This document shows positions 1 through 64,000 of a stretch of DNA of 64,000 nucleotides, one piece after another. This DNA is from Amorphochlora amoebiformis. Its lineage: Eukaryota > Cercozoa > Chlorarachniophyceae. The stretch covers positions 682,001 to 746,000 of the forward strand of contig BAAHQB010000058.1 of NCBI GenBank assembly GCA_054601695.1. Reading direction: 5' to 3'. Each line of letters begins with the position of its first letter. The first letter of the stretch is position 1. Position numbers and translations under genes: made by a program. Below the pieces are notes generated by a model that made no database searches, was not told the origin of the DNA, and saw only the letters and a list, made by a program, of their open reading frames with translations.

Positions 1-4597
<4,597 letters not shown>

Positions 4598-4659
4598 AGT
4601 CCAGAGAAAAGTAGAAAGAAGCCGAGGTTCAAGATGTTACTCAACCGTGTAGGCCAAAT

Positions 4660-5052
4660 TAATGCCTAGTCTGTAGTACTAGTATTGCTTCATATGTAAA
4701 TGTCAATTAGACCATATCGATTAAGTGCGACATTTGAAAGTTTATCGGTACCAACGAATATATGTATTAAATTTAGACATAATTACGATGCTGAGTCATT
4801 ACAATGATTAGCTAAATTACATAGTGGCCCGTGCGTACAGACTAGACAGAATCCGGGCGCGTAATTACTACTAGTACTACACTAGTGTCTGAGTGTGTAA
4901 GTTCAAAAAGTCTCAAAATATCAATGCTTAGTAATTGTAGTCATCATTGTACTACTTTTTACTTGGTTTACAGAGTACACAGTGTGACTCAGTCAGCTCC
5001 GGGATATTTTGACATGCATGCTCAATGATCATGGACTATGACTAGTATGAGT
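4660..5052. other. Unique AT-rich spacer between converging genes A and B
   Basis: About 390 bp with no microsatellite and no convincing exon. It has several CTAG/ACTAGT-rich stretches (tactactagtactacactag near 4867). It probably holds both 3' UTRs; I see no clear poly(A) signal. Confidence 0.4.
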
Positions 5053-21253
<16,201 letters not shown>

Positions 21254-21299
21254 GTTGGCGGGAGGAGGAAATGGAAAGAGGTGCAAGAATCTATAGAGG

Positions 21300-21847
21300 G
21301 GGATAATGGTTAGAATGAGGTCCTGGAGATTGTAATCGTGTCAAAAATATCGAAGTATCTGGCTATAGGGATGTAGCCTCAACACTAAGGCCTCACCTCT
21401 TTCCTTCGTCACGCCTCCTGCGGGTCCATGCGAGCACGTGTTTGGGTTCCGAAATGACTGATAGGCCCACGTGTTTGGATTCCGACGGCTACTGGAGTGC
21501 GTCTCGGCATGGCGGGGTAGGCGCCCTTGCCCTTTTTCAGTGTATCAGCTATGGGGAGGGCTAAATATCAATTCCTGGATCACTCCATGCAAGGCCTATT
21601 TCAAAATCCGGCGCATTTTTCGGAACTTGAGGCGGGGAGGGGGGGGGGGGAGAAAGGACAGGGTTGTCTGGAAGGCTGTGTGTTTCCATGCTTGTGTGGT
21701 TAGGGTCATGTACATTCGTGTTAGTGATTCCTAACATATGCCCTTAAAAACAAAAAGTAGACGTTATAGGTGTAATCACACCATGTTGTACACGTATATT
21801 CATAACACATACGAACTAGTGACTACCCGAAAGTCGTCTGGTTTTAG
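21300..21847. promoter_or_regulatory. Upstream region of gene B
   Basis: This is about 550 bp of non-repetitive, comparatively GC-rich DNA just upstream of the gene B start codon, so it probably holds that promoter. Two near-identical segments, gcacgtgtttgggttcc near 21434 and ccacgtgtttggattcc near 21468, each carry the palindrome CACGTG, a possible E-box-type factor site. A G run lies near 21640. An open plus-strand frame covers 21471-21734, but I see no splice or family support for it. Whether a divergent gene also starts here is unknown. Confidence 0.3.
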
Positions 21848-22006
21848 TTGAGTGATGAGGGTGTATATAGATACCTGAGGCTATGGGCTTGCTGTTCGCG
21901 GCGATTTGTTTACGCTGGTGTTCGAAATCCAAGAAGATTCGCAAGAATCTCGCGGAGACTCAAGCAAGTCACACGCTCGATACGGAGTTTTTCGTCCTCG
22001 GTATGT
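21848..22006 (+). CDS. Candidate first exon of gene D (frame unresolved)
   Basis: A unique block followed by a strong donor, CTCG before gtatgt at 22007. All three plus frames are open. One begins with ATG at 21885 and reads [13 protein letters not shown]..., ending ...DTEFFVL. It would join acceptor ggtag at 23517 in phase to give [14 protein letters not shown] second frame, Arg-rich and ending ...RSIRSFSS, would join the same acceptor at phase 0 to give the hydrophobic [20 protein letters not shown] minus-strand reading ending in TAG is open as well. Transcript data are needed to choose between them. Confidence 0.35.
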
Positions 22007-22009
22007 AAT

Positions 22010-22039
22010 CAATATATATATATATATATATATTTCTGT

Positions 22040-22073
<34 letters not shown>

Positions 22074-22138
22074 TATATGTATATAAATATATATATATAT
22101 ATATGCATAGATGTATATATATATATACACACACACAC

Positions 22139-22212
<74 letters not shown>

Positions 22213-22264
22213 TATATGAATATTTGTATATATATATATGTATATATATATCTGTTATTTATGT

Positions 22265-22302
<38 letters not shown>

Positions 22303-22455
22303 TACATATATATGCATATATATATATATATATATATATAAATATAAATATATATATATATATGTATATGGATATATATATATATTTACATATATATGCA
22401 TATATATATATATTATGTGTATATATATATATATATATACATATGTAAATATATG

Positions 22456-22490
<35 letters not shown>

Positions 22491-22591
22491 CATAAATATA
22501 TTTTCTACATATGTATACATGTACATATCTTTTTCTCTAAATATATATATATATATATACATACATACATAGATATATTTATATATATACA

Positions 22592-22635
<44 letters not shown>

Positions 22636-22681
22636 AATTTATACATATACATATTTTACATATAATATATGCATTAAACAA

Positions 22682-22750
<69 letters not shown>

Positions 22751-22757
22751 AATATAT

Positions 22758-22798
<41 letters not shown>

Positions 22799-22800
22799 AT
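22010..22800. repeat. AT tract
   Basis: About 790 bp of (AT)n with small interruptions, following the gtatgt donor at 22007. Confidence 0.9.
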
Positions 22801-22910
22801 ACTCATAATTACATCCATAAATACACAATCCACTACGAATAAATACAGAGTCCAGCAGGAGATGACCCCAAAAAACGAGCGGCAATCAGGAGGACTTTCG
22901 AGGTTTCACT

Positions 22911-23098
22911 TAGGGTTAGGGTTAGGGTTAGGGTTAGGTTAGGGTGGGTTAGGGTTAGGGTTAGGGTTAGGGTTAGGGTTAGGGTTAGGGTTAGGGTTAG
23001 GGTTAGGGTTAGGGTTAGGGTTAGGGTTAGGGTTAGGGTTAGGGTTAGGGTTAGGGTTAGGGTTAGGGTTAGGGTTAGGGTTAGGGTTAGGGTTAGGA
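22911..23098 (+). repeat. Longest near-perfect TTAGGG array in the window
   Basis: About 30 TTAGGG units with two slips, followed directly by a motif copy at 23097. Its perfection suggests recent origin or expansion. Confidence 0.95.
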
Positions 23099-23216
23099 TG
23101 AGATTACTCAGCATGTCTTAGCGTAATGGTCATGACTCCGCCGGTTTCTGGGGCTGTTATGCTTGGAATGACCTAACCAGATCTCAAGTTTTGGTTGGTC
23201 TGGTGTATATGTAAAG

Positions 23217-23293
<77 letters not shown>

Positions 23294-23520
23294 GGCATAT
23301 ATATATATATATATGTATACATTTCTATACTAAATATACATAAATATATGCGTGAGAGGGGATGCGTTTGTTATCTGTGGGTCGTCGGGCTAGCGATAGG
23401 GTTAGGGTTTAGGGTTAGGATTAGGGTTAGGGCTAGGGTTAGGGTTCGGGATACCGTTAGGGTTAGGGTTAGGATTAGGAATAGGAGTATGAAAACTGTT
23501 ATCTCTAATGGTAGGGATTC

Positions 23521-24436
23521 ATGATGATCAACTTCACGCTGGCCTTTTTATTTGGGTGGATCTGCATATACCAATGTTATAGGTCATTTGAGTGTGATAT
23601 ACCAGTGTTATAGGTCATATGACTGTGATATACCAGTGTTATAGGTCATATGAGTGTGATATACCAGTGTTACAGGTAATATGAGTCTGATATACCAATG
23701 TTATAGGTGATATGAGTGTGATATACCAGTGTTATAGGTAATATGAGTCTGATATACCAATGTTATAGGTGATATGAGTGTGATATACCAGTGTTATAGG
23801 TGATATGAGTGTGATATACCAATGTTATAGGTGATATGAGTGTGATATACCAGTGTTATAGGTGATATGATTGTGATATACCAGTGTTATAGGTGATATG
23901 AGTGTGATATACCAGTGTTATAGGTGATATGAGTGTGATATGCCAGTGTTATAGGTCATATGAGTGTGATATACCAGTGTTATAGGTCATATGAATGTGA
24001 TATACCAGTGTTATAGGTCATATGAATGTGATATACCAATATTATAGGTGATATGAGTGTTATATAGCAGTGTTATAGGTCATATAGCAGTGTTATAGGT
24101 GATATGAGTTGTGATATGAGAACGTTGGAATTGTAGTATACGTATGGATGGAACACAGTGTGTTCTTAACGTAATGTTATGTATGTATTATAATATAATA
24201 TAATTATATATATATATATATGTATATGTATAGATATATATGAGTATATATCTATATATATATATTTGTATTTGTATATGTGTAATACATATACGCTAGT
24301 TATGCATCATTGTATTTGATTCCCACAGACTCTCCTCTATATCTCCCTTATATACATATATATATATATATGTATAATATATACATATATATACAATATA
24401 TAATATATATATATATATAATATATATATATATAAC

Positions 24437-24468
<32 letters not shown>

Positions 24469-24591
24469 CAGTTATGCATCATCATATATCTTCCCCTACT
24501 GGGTAGCAGTCTTCTTAGGAGGTAAATAACAATATAAATAATATATATATATATATATATATGTATATATGTAGAAATGTTGTATATTATA

Positions 24592-24645
<54 letters not shown>

Positions 24646-24675
24646 TAATATTTACAATATTGCTGGGGAAATATT

Positions 24676-24725
<50 letters not shown>

Positions 24726-25143
24726 CATCTACATACCAACCTATATCCCCGTATGATCTAGTGAACCCATCTGTATCTATTCCCTCCATATGTGTTGGTA
24801 TATGCTACCTATGTGGTGTAACACTCAGCGTACGTATCTCCCTAATCGTAGGAGAGGAGATTGTATTGTACGAAGATGAACCGGTACCTCCACGGAAGCC
24901 TGCGGACAGACCGGCCCCTGGGCTTTGCTGCGGTAGGGTATTAGCATATGTGTTTTCTCTGTACGTGTGTGCTTGTTTTGTTGATGTTGTATGTGTGTGT
25001 TTTGTTTTGTATGTGTGTATGTGTTTTGTGTATGTGTGTGTGTGTGTGTTGTGGTGTTAGTTTTGTTTATGTGTGTGTGTGTGTGTGTGTATGGATGTAT
25101 GTATATATATATATATGTATATGCACACATATACACACACATG

Positions 25144-25178
<35 letters not shown>

Positions 25179-26532
25179 GTATATGTATATACATTATATT
25201 ATATATGTGTGTGTGTAAGTTTTCATGCACTCATGCATTAATACGCACACAAATGTGTGTGTATATGCATGTACACATATACACACATATAAAATAAAAT
25301 AAGATATATATATATATATAAAATAAAATAATACATATATATATATATACATACATACATTCGTCCACACATACCCAGGCATCCTGTCTTCCTTTCTCGC
25401 CTTCCGTTTGTACCCCCAACTATGGGGAGACTACACAGGTCTAATCACGCAACCCTAACCTAACCCTAATCTCAACCCTAACTCTTCGACCCTACAGACC
25501 AACTCACAGAAAAGCAACTGCGCGAATACGTCAAGGCTTCACCCCTTACCCTTACTTTCATCCTAACCCTTACCCTAAACCTAGTCCCACCCTGTGGAGG
25601 AGTCAATGGTTCTAGGACTAAGACATGCTGAATAATCTGATCCTAAACCTACCCCTAACCCTAACCCTAACCCTAACCCTAACCCTAACCCTAACCCTAA
25701 CCCTAACTCCATCACTAGTCCGTCACACGTCTGCGAAACTTCTCCATATTGTTCACGAGAGTAACGAAAACCCTAACCCTAGCCGTAACCGTAACCCTAA
25801 CCCTAGCCCCAAGCCTAACTCTTAACCTAACCCTAACCCTAACCCTAACCCTAACCCTAACCCTAAACCTAACCCTAACCCCAACATCACGATCTGCTGT
25901 TATCCCAAACAGCACTATAGCCCCACCCTGTGGAGGAGTCAATGGTCCTAGGACTAAGACATGCTGAATAATCTGATCCTAACCTAACCTAACCCTAACC
26001 CTAACCCTAACCCTAACCCTAACCCTAACCCTAACCCTAACCCTAACCTTAACCCGACACCCTAACCCTAACCCGACACCCTAACCCAAACCTTAGCCGC
26101 AACCTAAGCTTAATTCTACTGTAGGGCCGAACGATTGGCACCTTTCTCGTCGCTGCTATGGTGCGACTTCACCTCCCTCACTGTTTTGTGTAACCATGTT
26201 TCATGGCTTGTGTATGGGTGATTAGGACCCGTGAGAGAGGTTACATTTGGCGTGTGGTATGCACGTGGGTTGGGTTGCATGTTGAGCGTGTTGTTGACTG
26301 GTTTTGTTGGCCGGGAGGATAGCTTCTCTCCCGCTCTCTCTTCCCTTCTCCCTTCTCTCTCAAACTCTTGCTATAAAATAGCTCTATCTTAGGGAACCTT
26401 GGAGGGCGAGAGGAAGGAGCGAGAGTAAACGAGACAGAGAGACAGATAGGGGAGAGAGATAAGAGAGAGAGGAGGGGAGAGAGGGGGAGAGCAGAGAGAA
26501 GAGTGTGACAGTGAGAGAAGGGGGGGAAGAGA

Positions 26533-26564
<32 letters not shown>

Positions 26565-26569
26565 AGATA

Positions 26570-26634
<65 letters not shown>

Positions 26635-27777
26635 AGTTTAATCGTAATTAAGGTGGGAGGCTTTGTTAACGGGGCTGTTGACAACGCGGGGGAACACCAA
26701 ATAATACGAAGGTTGTTATGTTATACTATATTTAAATATAAATCTATATATATATCATCTAAACCTAACCCTAATCCTAACCCTAACCCTTCCTCTATCT
26801 CATAACCCTAACCCTAACCCTAACCCTAACCCGAACCCCAACCGAGTCAATGGTCCTCGGACTAAGACATGTTGAATAATCTAATCCTAACCCGAACCTT
26901 AACCGCAAGCCGGACCCTAACCCTAACCCTAACCCTAACCCTAACCCTAACCATAACCCTAAACCTAAACCTAACCCTAACCCAAACCCTAACCCTAACC
27001 CTAACCTTAACCCTAACCACCCTAACCCTAACCCTGAGTCAATGGTCCTAGGACTAAGACATGCTGAATAATCTGATCCTAACCCTAACCCGAACCCTAA
27101 CCCTAACCCTAACCCTAACCGTAACCCTAACCCTAACCGTAACCCTAACCCTAAACTCCCTCTATGAAGTCATAACCCTATCCCTACCTCTAACCCTACC
27201 TAACCCAAATTCTATTATATTATATTTTATTTTATATATATATACATATATACATGTATATATACACATATATATAAATATGTTATATTATTCCATGTTA
27301 CATTATATTAAATTATGTATTATGCTACATACATATATTTATACATGTACACATACATACATATGTACACACATATATATGTATGTATGTATATTATATA
27401 AAAATGTACATTATGTTATGTTATATATTGTATTATGTTATATTAAATATTACATTGTTTATAATATATACATATATATATATATGTATGTATATATGTA
27501 TATATATATATATACATGCATACTTATATGTATATGTGTGTATATAAAGTTGTCTTATATTTTGTTGTATTATATATTACATCGTATTATTTTTTATGTT
27601 ATGTTATTTTACATTATGTTGTGTTAAGTCATATAATGCTTTGTTATATAACATTATGTATATATTGCATTATATTATATATTTTTTACATATTTTGTTA
27701 TGAAGTTATAAGACGCGTACATACATCGCAGGCTGAAGGGCAAGAAGTCTGACAGTGGAAGTTATGATGACCTCTGA
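23521..27777 (+). CDS. Gene D, probable membrane or secretory protein, family not recognised
   Basis: Predicted exons: 23521-23582 ([26 protein letters not shown], a likely signal anchor), 24137-24170 ([11 protein letters not shown]), a gap, then 24852-24932 ([15 protein letters not shown] ... GLCC), 25379-25438 ([19 protein letters not shown]), 25498-25529 ([10 protein letters not shown]), 25719-25760 ([14 protein letters not shown]), 26653-26711 ([19 protein letters not shown]) and 27732-27777 ([17 protein letters not shown]). From 24852 onward every junction is in phase (1-1, 1-1, 0-0, 0-0, 2-2). The step from 24170 to 24852 is unresolved; hydrophobic candidates lie at 24329-24371 and 24507-24522. 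The last part is basic and ends in an acidic tail. Introns contain a 31 bp minisatellite, AT tracts and CCCTAA tracts with the ~45 bp motif. I do not recognise the family. An opposite-strand reading of several exons was considered and set aside. Confidence 0.6.
23565..24118 (+). repeat. 31 bp minisatellite built on an exon end
   Basis: About 18 copies of a 31 bp unit containing ATACCAGTGTTATAG and gtcatatgag. The first unit overlaps the end of predicted exon 23521-23582, so each copy repeats an exon 3' end and its 5' splice site. Confidence 0.9.
24180..24735. repeat. AT tracts with a duplicated 'agttatgcatcat' island
   Basis: (AT)n tracts. The islands near 24300 and 24470 share tatgcatcat and then diverge. 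Either may hold a small exon of gene D. Confidence 0.6.
24940..25360. repeat. GT/AT microsatellite field
   Basis: (TG)n, TGTTTTG repeats and (AT)n between gene D exons 24852-24932 and 25379-25438. Confidence 0.8.
25450..26095 (-). repeat. CCCTAA tracts with two long copies of the interspersed motif
   Basis: CCCTAA arrays interrupted by gene D exons at 25498 and 25719. Motif copies near 25606 and 25932 extend leftward to a shared ccctgtggaggagtcaatgg and, for the second, a cagcactatagcccc segment. Confidence 0.85.
26100..26650. other. Mixed unique and GA/AT sequence in a gene D intron
   Basis: 26100-26380 is unique with no supported exon on plus. On minus a frame ending near 26241 is open ([16 protein letters not shown]). 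The element gctataaaatagc near 26370 is TATA-like and nearly palindromic. 26400-26530 is GA-rich and 26535-26635 is (AT)n. Confidence 0.3.
26757..27175 (-). repeat. CCCTAA tracts with two motif copies
   Basis: Motif copies near 26846 and 27034, each followed by a CCCTAA run. Confidence 0.9.
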
Positions 27778-27912
27778 AGTGATGTTAAAATTTTCCGACC
27801 CCTGATGAAGTTGAAGTTTAAACTTTATTGATATTCGAATCAACTCTAGTGACGACCTAGAACGGCTTATTCGTTCCCTATCTAGACTATGCATAACTAT
27901 GCATTGCCGCAT
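27700..27912 (-). other. Open frame over the gene D 3' end, probably not a gene
   Basis: A 68-codon minus frame begins with ATG at 27912 and stops in the AT-rich sequence near 27700. It overlaps the last exon of gene D on the other strand. There is no family support. The composition is not repeat-derived, so a small antisense gene cannot be excluded. Confidence 0.15.
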
Positions 27913-27964
27913 GATGATTGCTATAGCGCTAATTGCTATTTAACATATATAGTTTACACTAACG

Positions 27965-28050
27965 GTTGTACTACCATGTCACAGTAAGATACTATAGTAT
28001 ATATATACTAGATATATATATGTATATACACATATATATATATATACTAG

Positions 28051-28134
<84 letters not shown>

Positions 28135-28249
28135 TAGATATATCAGATATCAAAAGATTCTAGATATATATTAATGATTACCGTATATGATATGTTTAAA
28201 ATACTATATAATAAATATGTGTATAGATGTATATATGTATATATTCTAG

Positions 28250-28296
<47 letters not shown>

Positions 28297-28300
28297 TATA
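27965..28300. repeat. AT tract
   Basis: Runs of (AT)n bounded by TATACTAGATATA-like repeats at 28005, 28040 and 28132. It separates genes D and E together with unique sequence at 28300-28468, in which I see no feature. Confidence 0.85.
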
Positions 28301-28468
28301 TACCGTAGGCTAGATACCGTATGATATAGCTAGCTCTGTAGCTATACCGTCAAGTCATTGAAGATCAATTGGAAATTGTATTATACAAGCCGCTGCGGCT
28401 GCTGAGTCAATTAGTCCTGTTCTCTCAAAGTAGGCCGTCGCTCGTATGGGCTAATATCTAATTTACTA

Positions 28469-29498
28469 TCATGATCTGGTCCTGGAGGCAGAAGGTCCAA
28501 TAGAGATGAGGGGAATCCCGGGCTTCGCCCGCTGCTTCAATACGGGAGAGCTAGTAAGGTGCGGGTAGCCATACTCCTCCCCACAATCAATGCAAGACCA
28601 TCCAACCTCATACAAGTGTGATATGATTCGAACGTCCGTATTCCCGCAACTGATCACAAAAGGAACAGAATAATTCAGGCTGGGGAATTGAGATGTTCAC
28701 TCCATACCCCTACACCAACCCTTTAAAAAGACACACGTGCTTGTGATTTACGTACCATGGGCATGGAGGAGGCTTATTGCCCGTATTGTTTGTCACAATT
28801 TCCCTGGTCACCTCCTGTGTGGAAATCATCAGGCATGAAATACATGTGCGACAAATTCTATTTGTGTACAGTAAACTGACCGTCGTGAGTCCTCGTGTTC
28901 CTTTCTTTCTAATCTGCTGCTGGATGCACTCCTGGTGTTGCGAACAATACTTATGACGAGGGATTACTTAGGACGAAACAATTGCATTCGATCATTGACA
29001 AACTACAAGAAGACCATAAGTGGGGGTAAAAGCGTAGCTTCAATGCTTCATGGTAAGGTGAGCATAAAAGACCATCTGAGATTTTACCTGAGCTGCCTGG
29101 ACGGGACTTTTAGCGGGGAACGTCCTCCTAGGTTTTTTTCGACTCCGTCCAGAACCAACGGTTGCCACAGAAGCAAGCGCCCTACGCATCTTTCTGGGCT
29201 TGCTCCTCGGGGGAAGCTGGATTGACTTCACTGCTGAGCCTCTCTTGCCTGTTCGAAGCTTCCGCTCCCGCGGAAGGCGTAGAATAGACACGCCTTCGGG
29301 TTCCGACGAGGATGAAGATTTGGTTTCTGAACCCCCGAATATAGCATCTCTGGAGGGCGGGGGAGTCGCGGCATCCAGACAGGAAGGCGACAGGTGCGGA
29401 GAAATATTTTTCCTACGCTTGAATGAGCTCAACCGAGCCGAAGGAGCTTTTACCTCGCCCTTGGAACCAGCGATGTGCAGCTGGCCATCCGAAGCCAT
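28469..29498 (-). CDS. Gene E, basic protein with two cysteine clusters (putative zinc ribbons)
   Basis: Three exons on minus. 29498-29088 begins MASDGQLHIAGSK and is rich in Ser, Arg and Lys (runs such as SSSSSEPEG and RKMRRALAS), so it is probably disordered and possibly nuclear. 28949-28756 reads YCSQHQEC ... RICRTCISCLM ... NKPPPCP. 28649-28469 supplies the next Cys and continues CGNTDVRIISHLYEVG, then WSCIDCGEEYG, ending ...SASRTRS-stop. The phases are 0-0 and 2-2. Donors are CAG before gtaaaa and CCATG before gtacgt; the second intron ends in a pyrimidine-rich run before gatcag. Two metal sites are plausible: C-x6-C with C-x2-C-x2-C, and CPCCG with CIDCG. The arrangement resembles zinc-ribbon proteins, but I cannot name the family. 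Unlike its neighbours the gene is compact, with introns of about 138 and 106 bp and no microsatellite. Total about 260 residues. Confidence 0.65.
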
Positions 29499-29699
29499 CG
29501 TGGCTCGTCGCTTGTCACGAGAGATGAGGTTTTGTTTAATCTTTCGGCGTTACAGAAATTTTGTCGGCGATTTGAACGCCGATTTCATCAAAAAAATGTG
29601 TTTTCCCAAATATCCCCCCTGAATATTAAACATATTGAATGTAAGATATTAAAGAACATAGACCTCTAATAACCTCACGTTAATATCTGATATATTAAT

Positions 29700-29870
29700 C
29701 TGAACACTCACGTGTCTCGGGAATCGGGATGGGGGGGAAAGAAGGCGCCCGACGATGGTTGCGTCGCGCCTCGATTCTGGCCGCGTCCGCCATAACTATG
29801 CTGCAAGGGGACGCAAATATATGGGGGAAAACTGCTCTAGGGGAGGTTGGAGGCAAAAAGGGGGGGGAAG
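29700..29870. other. Candidate 5' exon, strand unresolved
   Basis: Between divergent genes E and F is a block that is open on both strands. On plus, ATG at 29729 reads MGGKEGARRWLRRASILAA..., an N-terminus resembling an organelle-targeting peptide, up to a possible donor, GGGGAAG before gtaggg. On minus, ATG at 29794 reads MADAARIEARRNHRR, then a Pro-rich run, up to a consensus donor, ACAC before gtgagt. Either could be a 5' exon of F or of an extra minus gene. Confidence 0.3.
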
Positions 29871-30274
29871 GTAGGGGATGGGTGGATTTGAGGCATCTGG
29901 AGGTGAACCCACAACGCACATGTGTGGATCTTCATTATGTTTACACAAATGAATATAAAATATTAAACATATATACCTCTAGGGATATAGATCTAAAGAT
30001 GTATATATCTTTATTACAAAGACAGATACACACGCACGTACATACAAAGGCAAACACCAGCTTTCGCAGACACTAGACACACACGCACATATGCATATGG
30101 ATATATACCTATTTACCTATCTTTACAAACACACACGCAAACAAATTTATACACATATGTATTTCACAGATATTGAATAAGTAAGTATAACAACAATTGG
30201 GGAAAAATCAGCCGATAAATAAAGGAAAGGAAAGACATATACCTCCCACAAGAGGATACGTGGCTACTCGCGGA

Positions 30275-38779
<8,505 letters not shown>

Positions 38780-38787
<8 letters not shown>

Positions 38788-39128
38788 CCCTAACCCTAAC
38801 CCTAACCCTAACCCTAACCCTAACCCTTACCCTAACCCTAAACCTAACCCTAACCCTACCCAGTACTCTCGGCGCCTTCGAAAACAACTATGAGATCGTG
38901 TACGCCCAACACTAAAACCAAAACCCTAACCCTAACCTCTAACCCTAATCCTAACCCTAACCAAAACCCTAACCCTAACCCTAACCTCTAACCCTAATCC
39001 TAACCCTAACCAAATGCCTAAAAAAACCCAATCCCTACGCCTAATCCTGACCCTAACAAAATGTCTAATAAAAACCCAATCTCTACGCCTAATCCTAGCC
39101 CTAGCTCTAATCTCTAACCCTAATACTA
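38780..39128 (-). repeat. CCCTAA tracts between genes F and G
   Basis: CCCTAA arrays with a duplicated unit of about 47 bp (aaaacccaatccctacgcctaat type) at 39012-39105. They supply the predicted gene F stop codon. Confidence 0.85.
38859..38913 (+). CDS. Possible short terminal exon between genes F and G
   Basis: After the acceptor ccctacccag the frame reads TLGAFENNYEIVYAQH and ends in TAA. It could be an alternative last exon of gene F reached by a GC donor after CTCAACGG near 38771, which gives the right phase. It could also be an exon of gene G with a donor at gtgtac. The flanks are CCCTAA repeats. Confidence 0.35.
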
Positions 39129-39132
39129 TTAG

Positions 39133-63716
<24,584 letters not shown>

Positions 63717-63719
63717 GTT

Positions 63720-63775
<56 letters not shown>

Positions 63776-63940
63776 ATGTATATGTACATATATGTATAGA
63801 TATATATGCCTAAAATATAATATATATATATATATATATGTACATAAATGCATAAATATTCATGTATTTATGTGTTACATATGTAGATACACATGTATAC
63901 ACATATATATATATATATATATACATATACCTCTGTACAT

Positions 63941-63976
<36 letters not shown>

Positions 63977-64000
63977 ATATGAAAATACATATATATATAC
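63717..64000. repeat. AT tract, right edge
   Basis: The intron after exon 63642-63716 begins gtttatatat and continues as (AT)n to the end of the window. Confidence 0.85.

Noticed and set aside
22911-23098. A true chromosome end
   Set aside because: TTAGGG tracts occur in both orientations inside genes, with coding exons on both sides.
23565-24118. CRISPR array
   Set aside because: The repeats are contiguous 31 bp units without unique spacers, and the sequence is eukaryotic.
23505-25418. A minus-strand gene ending [18 protein letters not shown] with exons at 24809-24927 and 25374-25418
   Set aside because: The phases also agree on minus, but the plus reading of the same islands gives a longer coherent chain (24852 to 27777) with a stop and richer protein composition. 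Only one strand is likely.
28968-29002. An extra gene E exon reading FVNDRMQLFRP
   Set aside because: It would put the cysteine-rich exon out of frame. Direct joining of 29088 to 28949 keeps phase 0.

Overview
The window is nuclear DNA of a microbial eukaryote with very intron-rich genes. The ORFs of ordinary length are almost all products of simple repeats: alternating Ile-Tyr from (AT)n, Leu-Gly or Val-Arg from TTAGGG, Ser-Leu or Glu-Arg from CT/GA tracts. The real coding sequence is in short exons, mostly 13-120 bp. They were found by reading each non-repetitive island for an AG acceptor, an open frame, a GT donor and a phase that matches its neighbours. TTAGGG-type interstitial repeats occur in several algal and protist groups, animals and fungi, so I do not name a lineage.

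Layout. (A) The 3' part of an unrecognised plus-strand gene, from the left edge to 4597. (B) A minus-strand gene of about 29 exons, 21253 down to 5053, for a SET-domain protein lysine methyltransferase of the SETD6/RKM/RuBisCO-LSMT class. It converges with A. (D) A plus-strand gene ending at 27777, probably a membrane or secretory protein, family not recognised; its 5' exons are ambiguous. (E) A minus-strand three-exon gene, 29498 to 28469, for a basic protein with two cysteine clusters. (F) A plus-strand gene, about 30.3-38.8 kb, for a HemK2/N6AMT1/Mtq2-type methyltransferase (eRF1 glutamine methylation in characterised homologues). (G) A plus-strand gene from at or before 39.1 kb past the right edge, for a UPF1/IGHMBP2-like SF1B helicase. 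About 29 exons are visible and carry motifs Q, I, Ia, II and III; the later motifs must lie outside the window.

Almost everything else is intron made of simple sequence: (AT)n, (CCCTAA)n/(TTAGGG)n, CT/GA tracts, GT/GTATGT arrays and minisatellites. Splice sites often sit in or at the edge of these tracts, for example gtaaccctaaccc or gtatatat donors and ...ccctag, ...ccctaag or ...atatag acceptors. The telomere-type unit contains CTAAC, which resembles a branch-point consensus.

Two patterns stand out. At least ten exons have broken tandem copies beside them, separated by AT tracts. In addition, a conserved ~45 bp sequence recurs about 21 times, almost always against a telomere-type tract and always in the same relative orientation. 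Methylation and RNA-helicase functions lie side by side (B, F, G), but eukaryotic gene order alone is no evidence that they work together.
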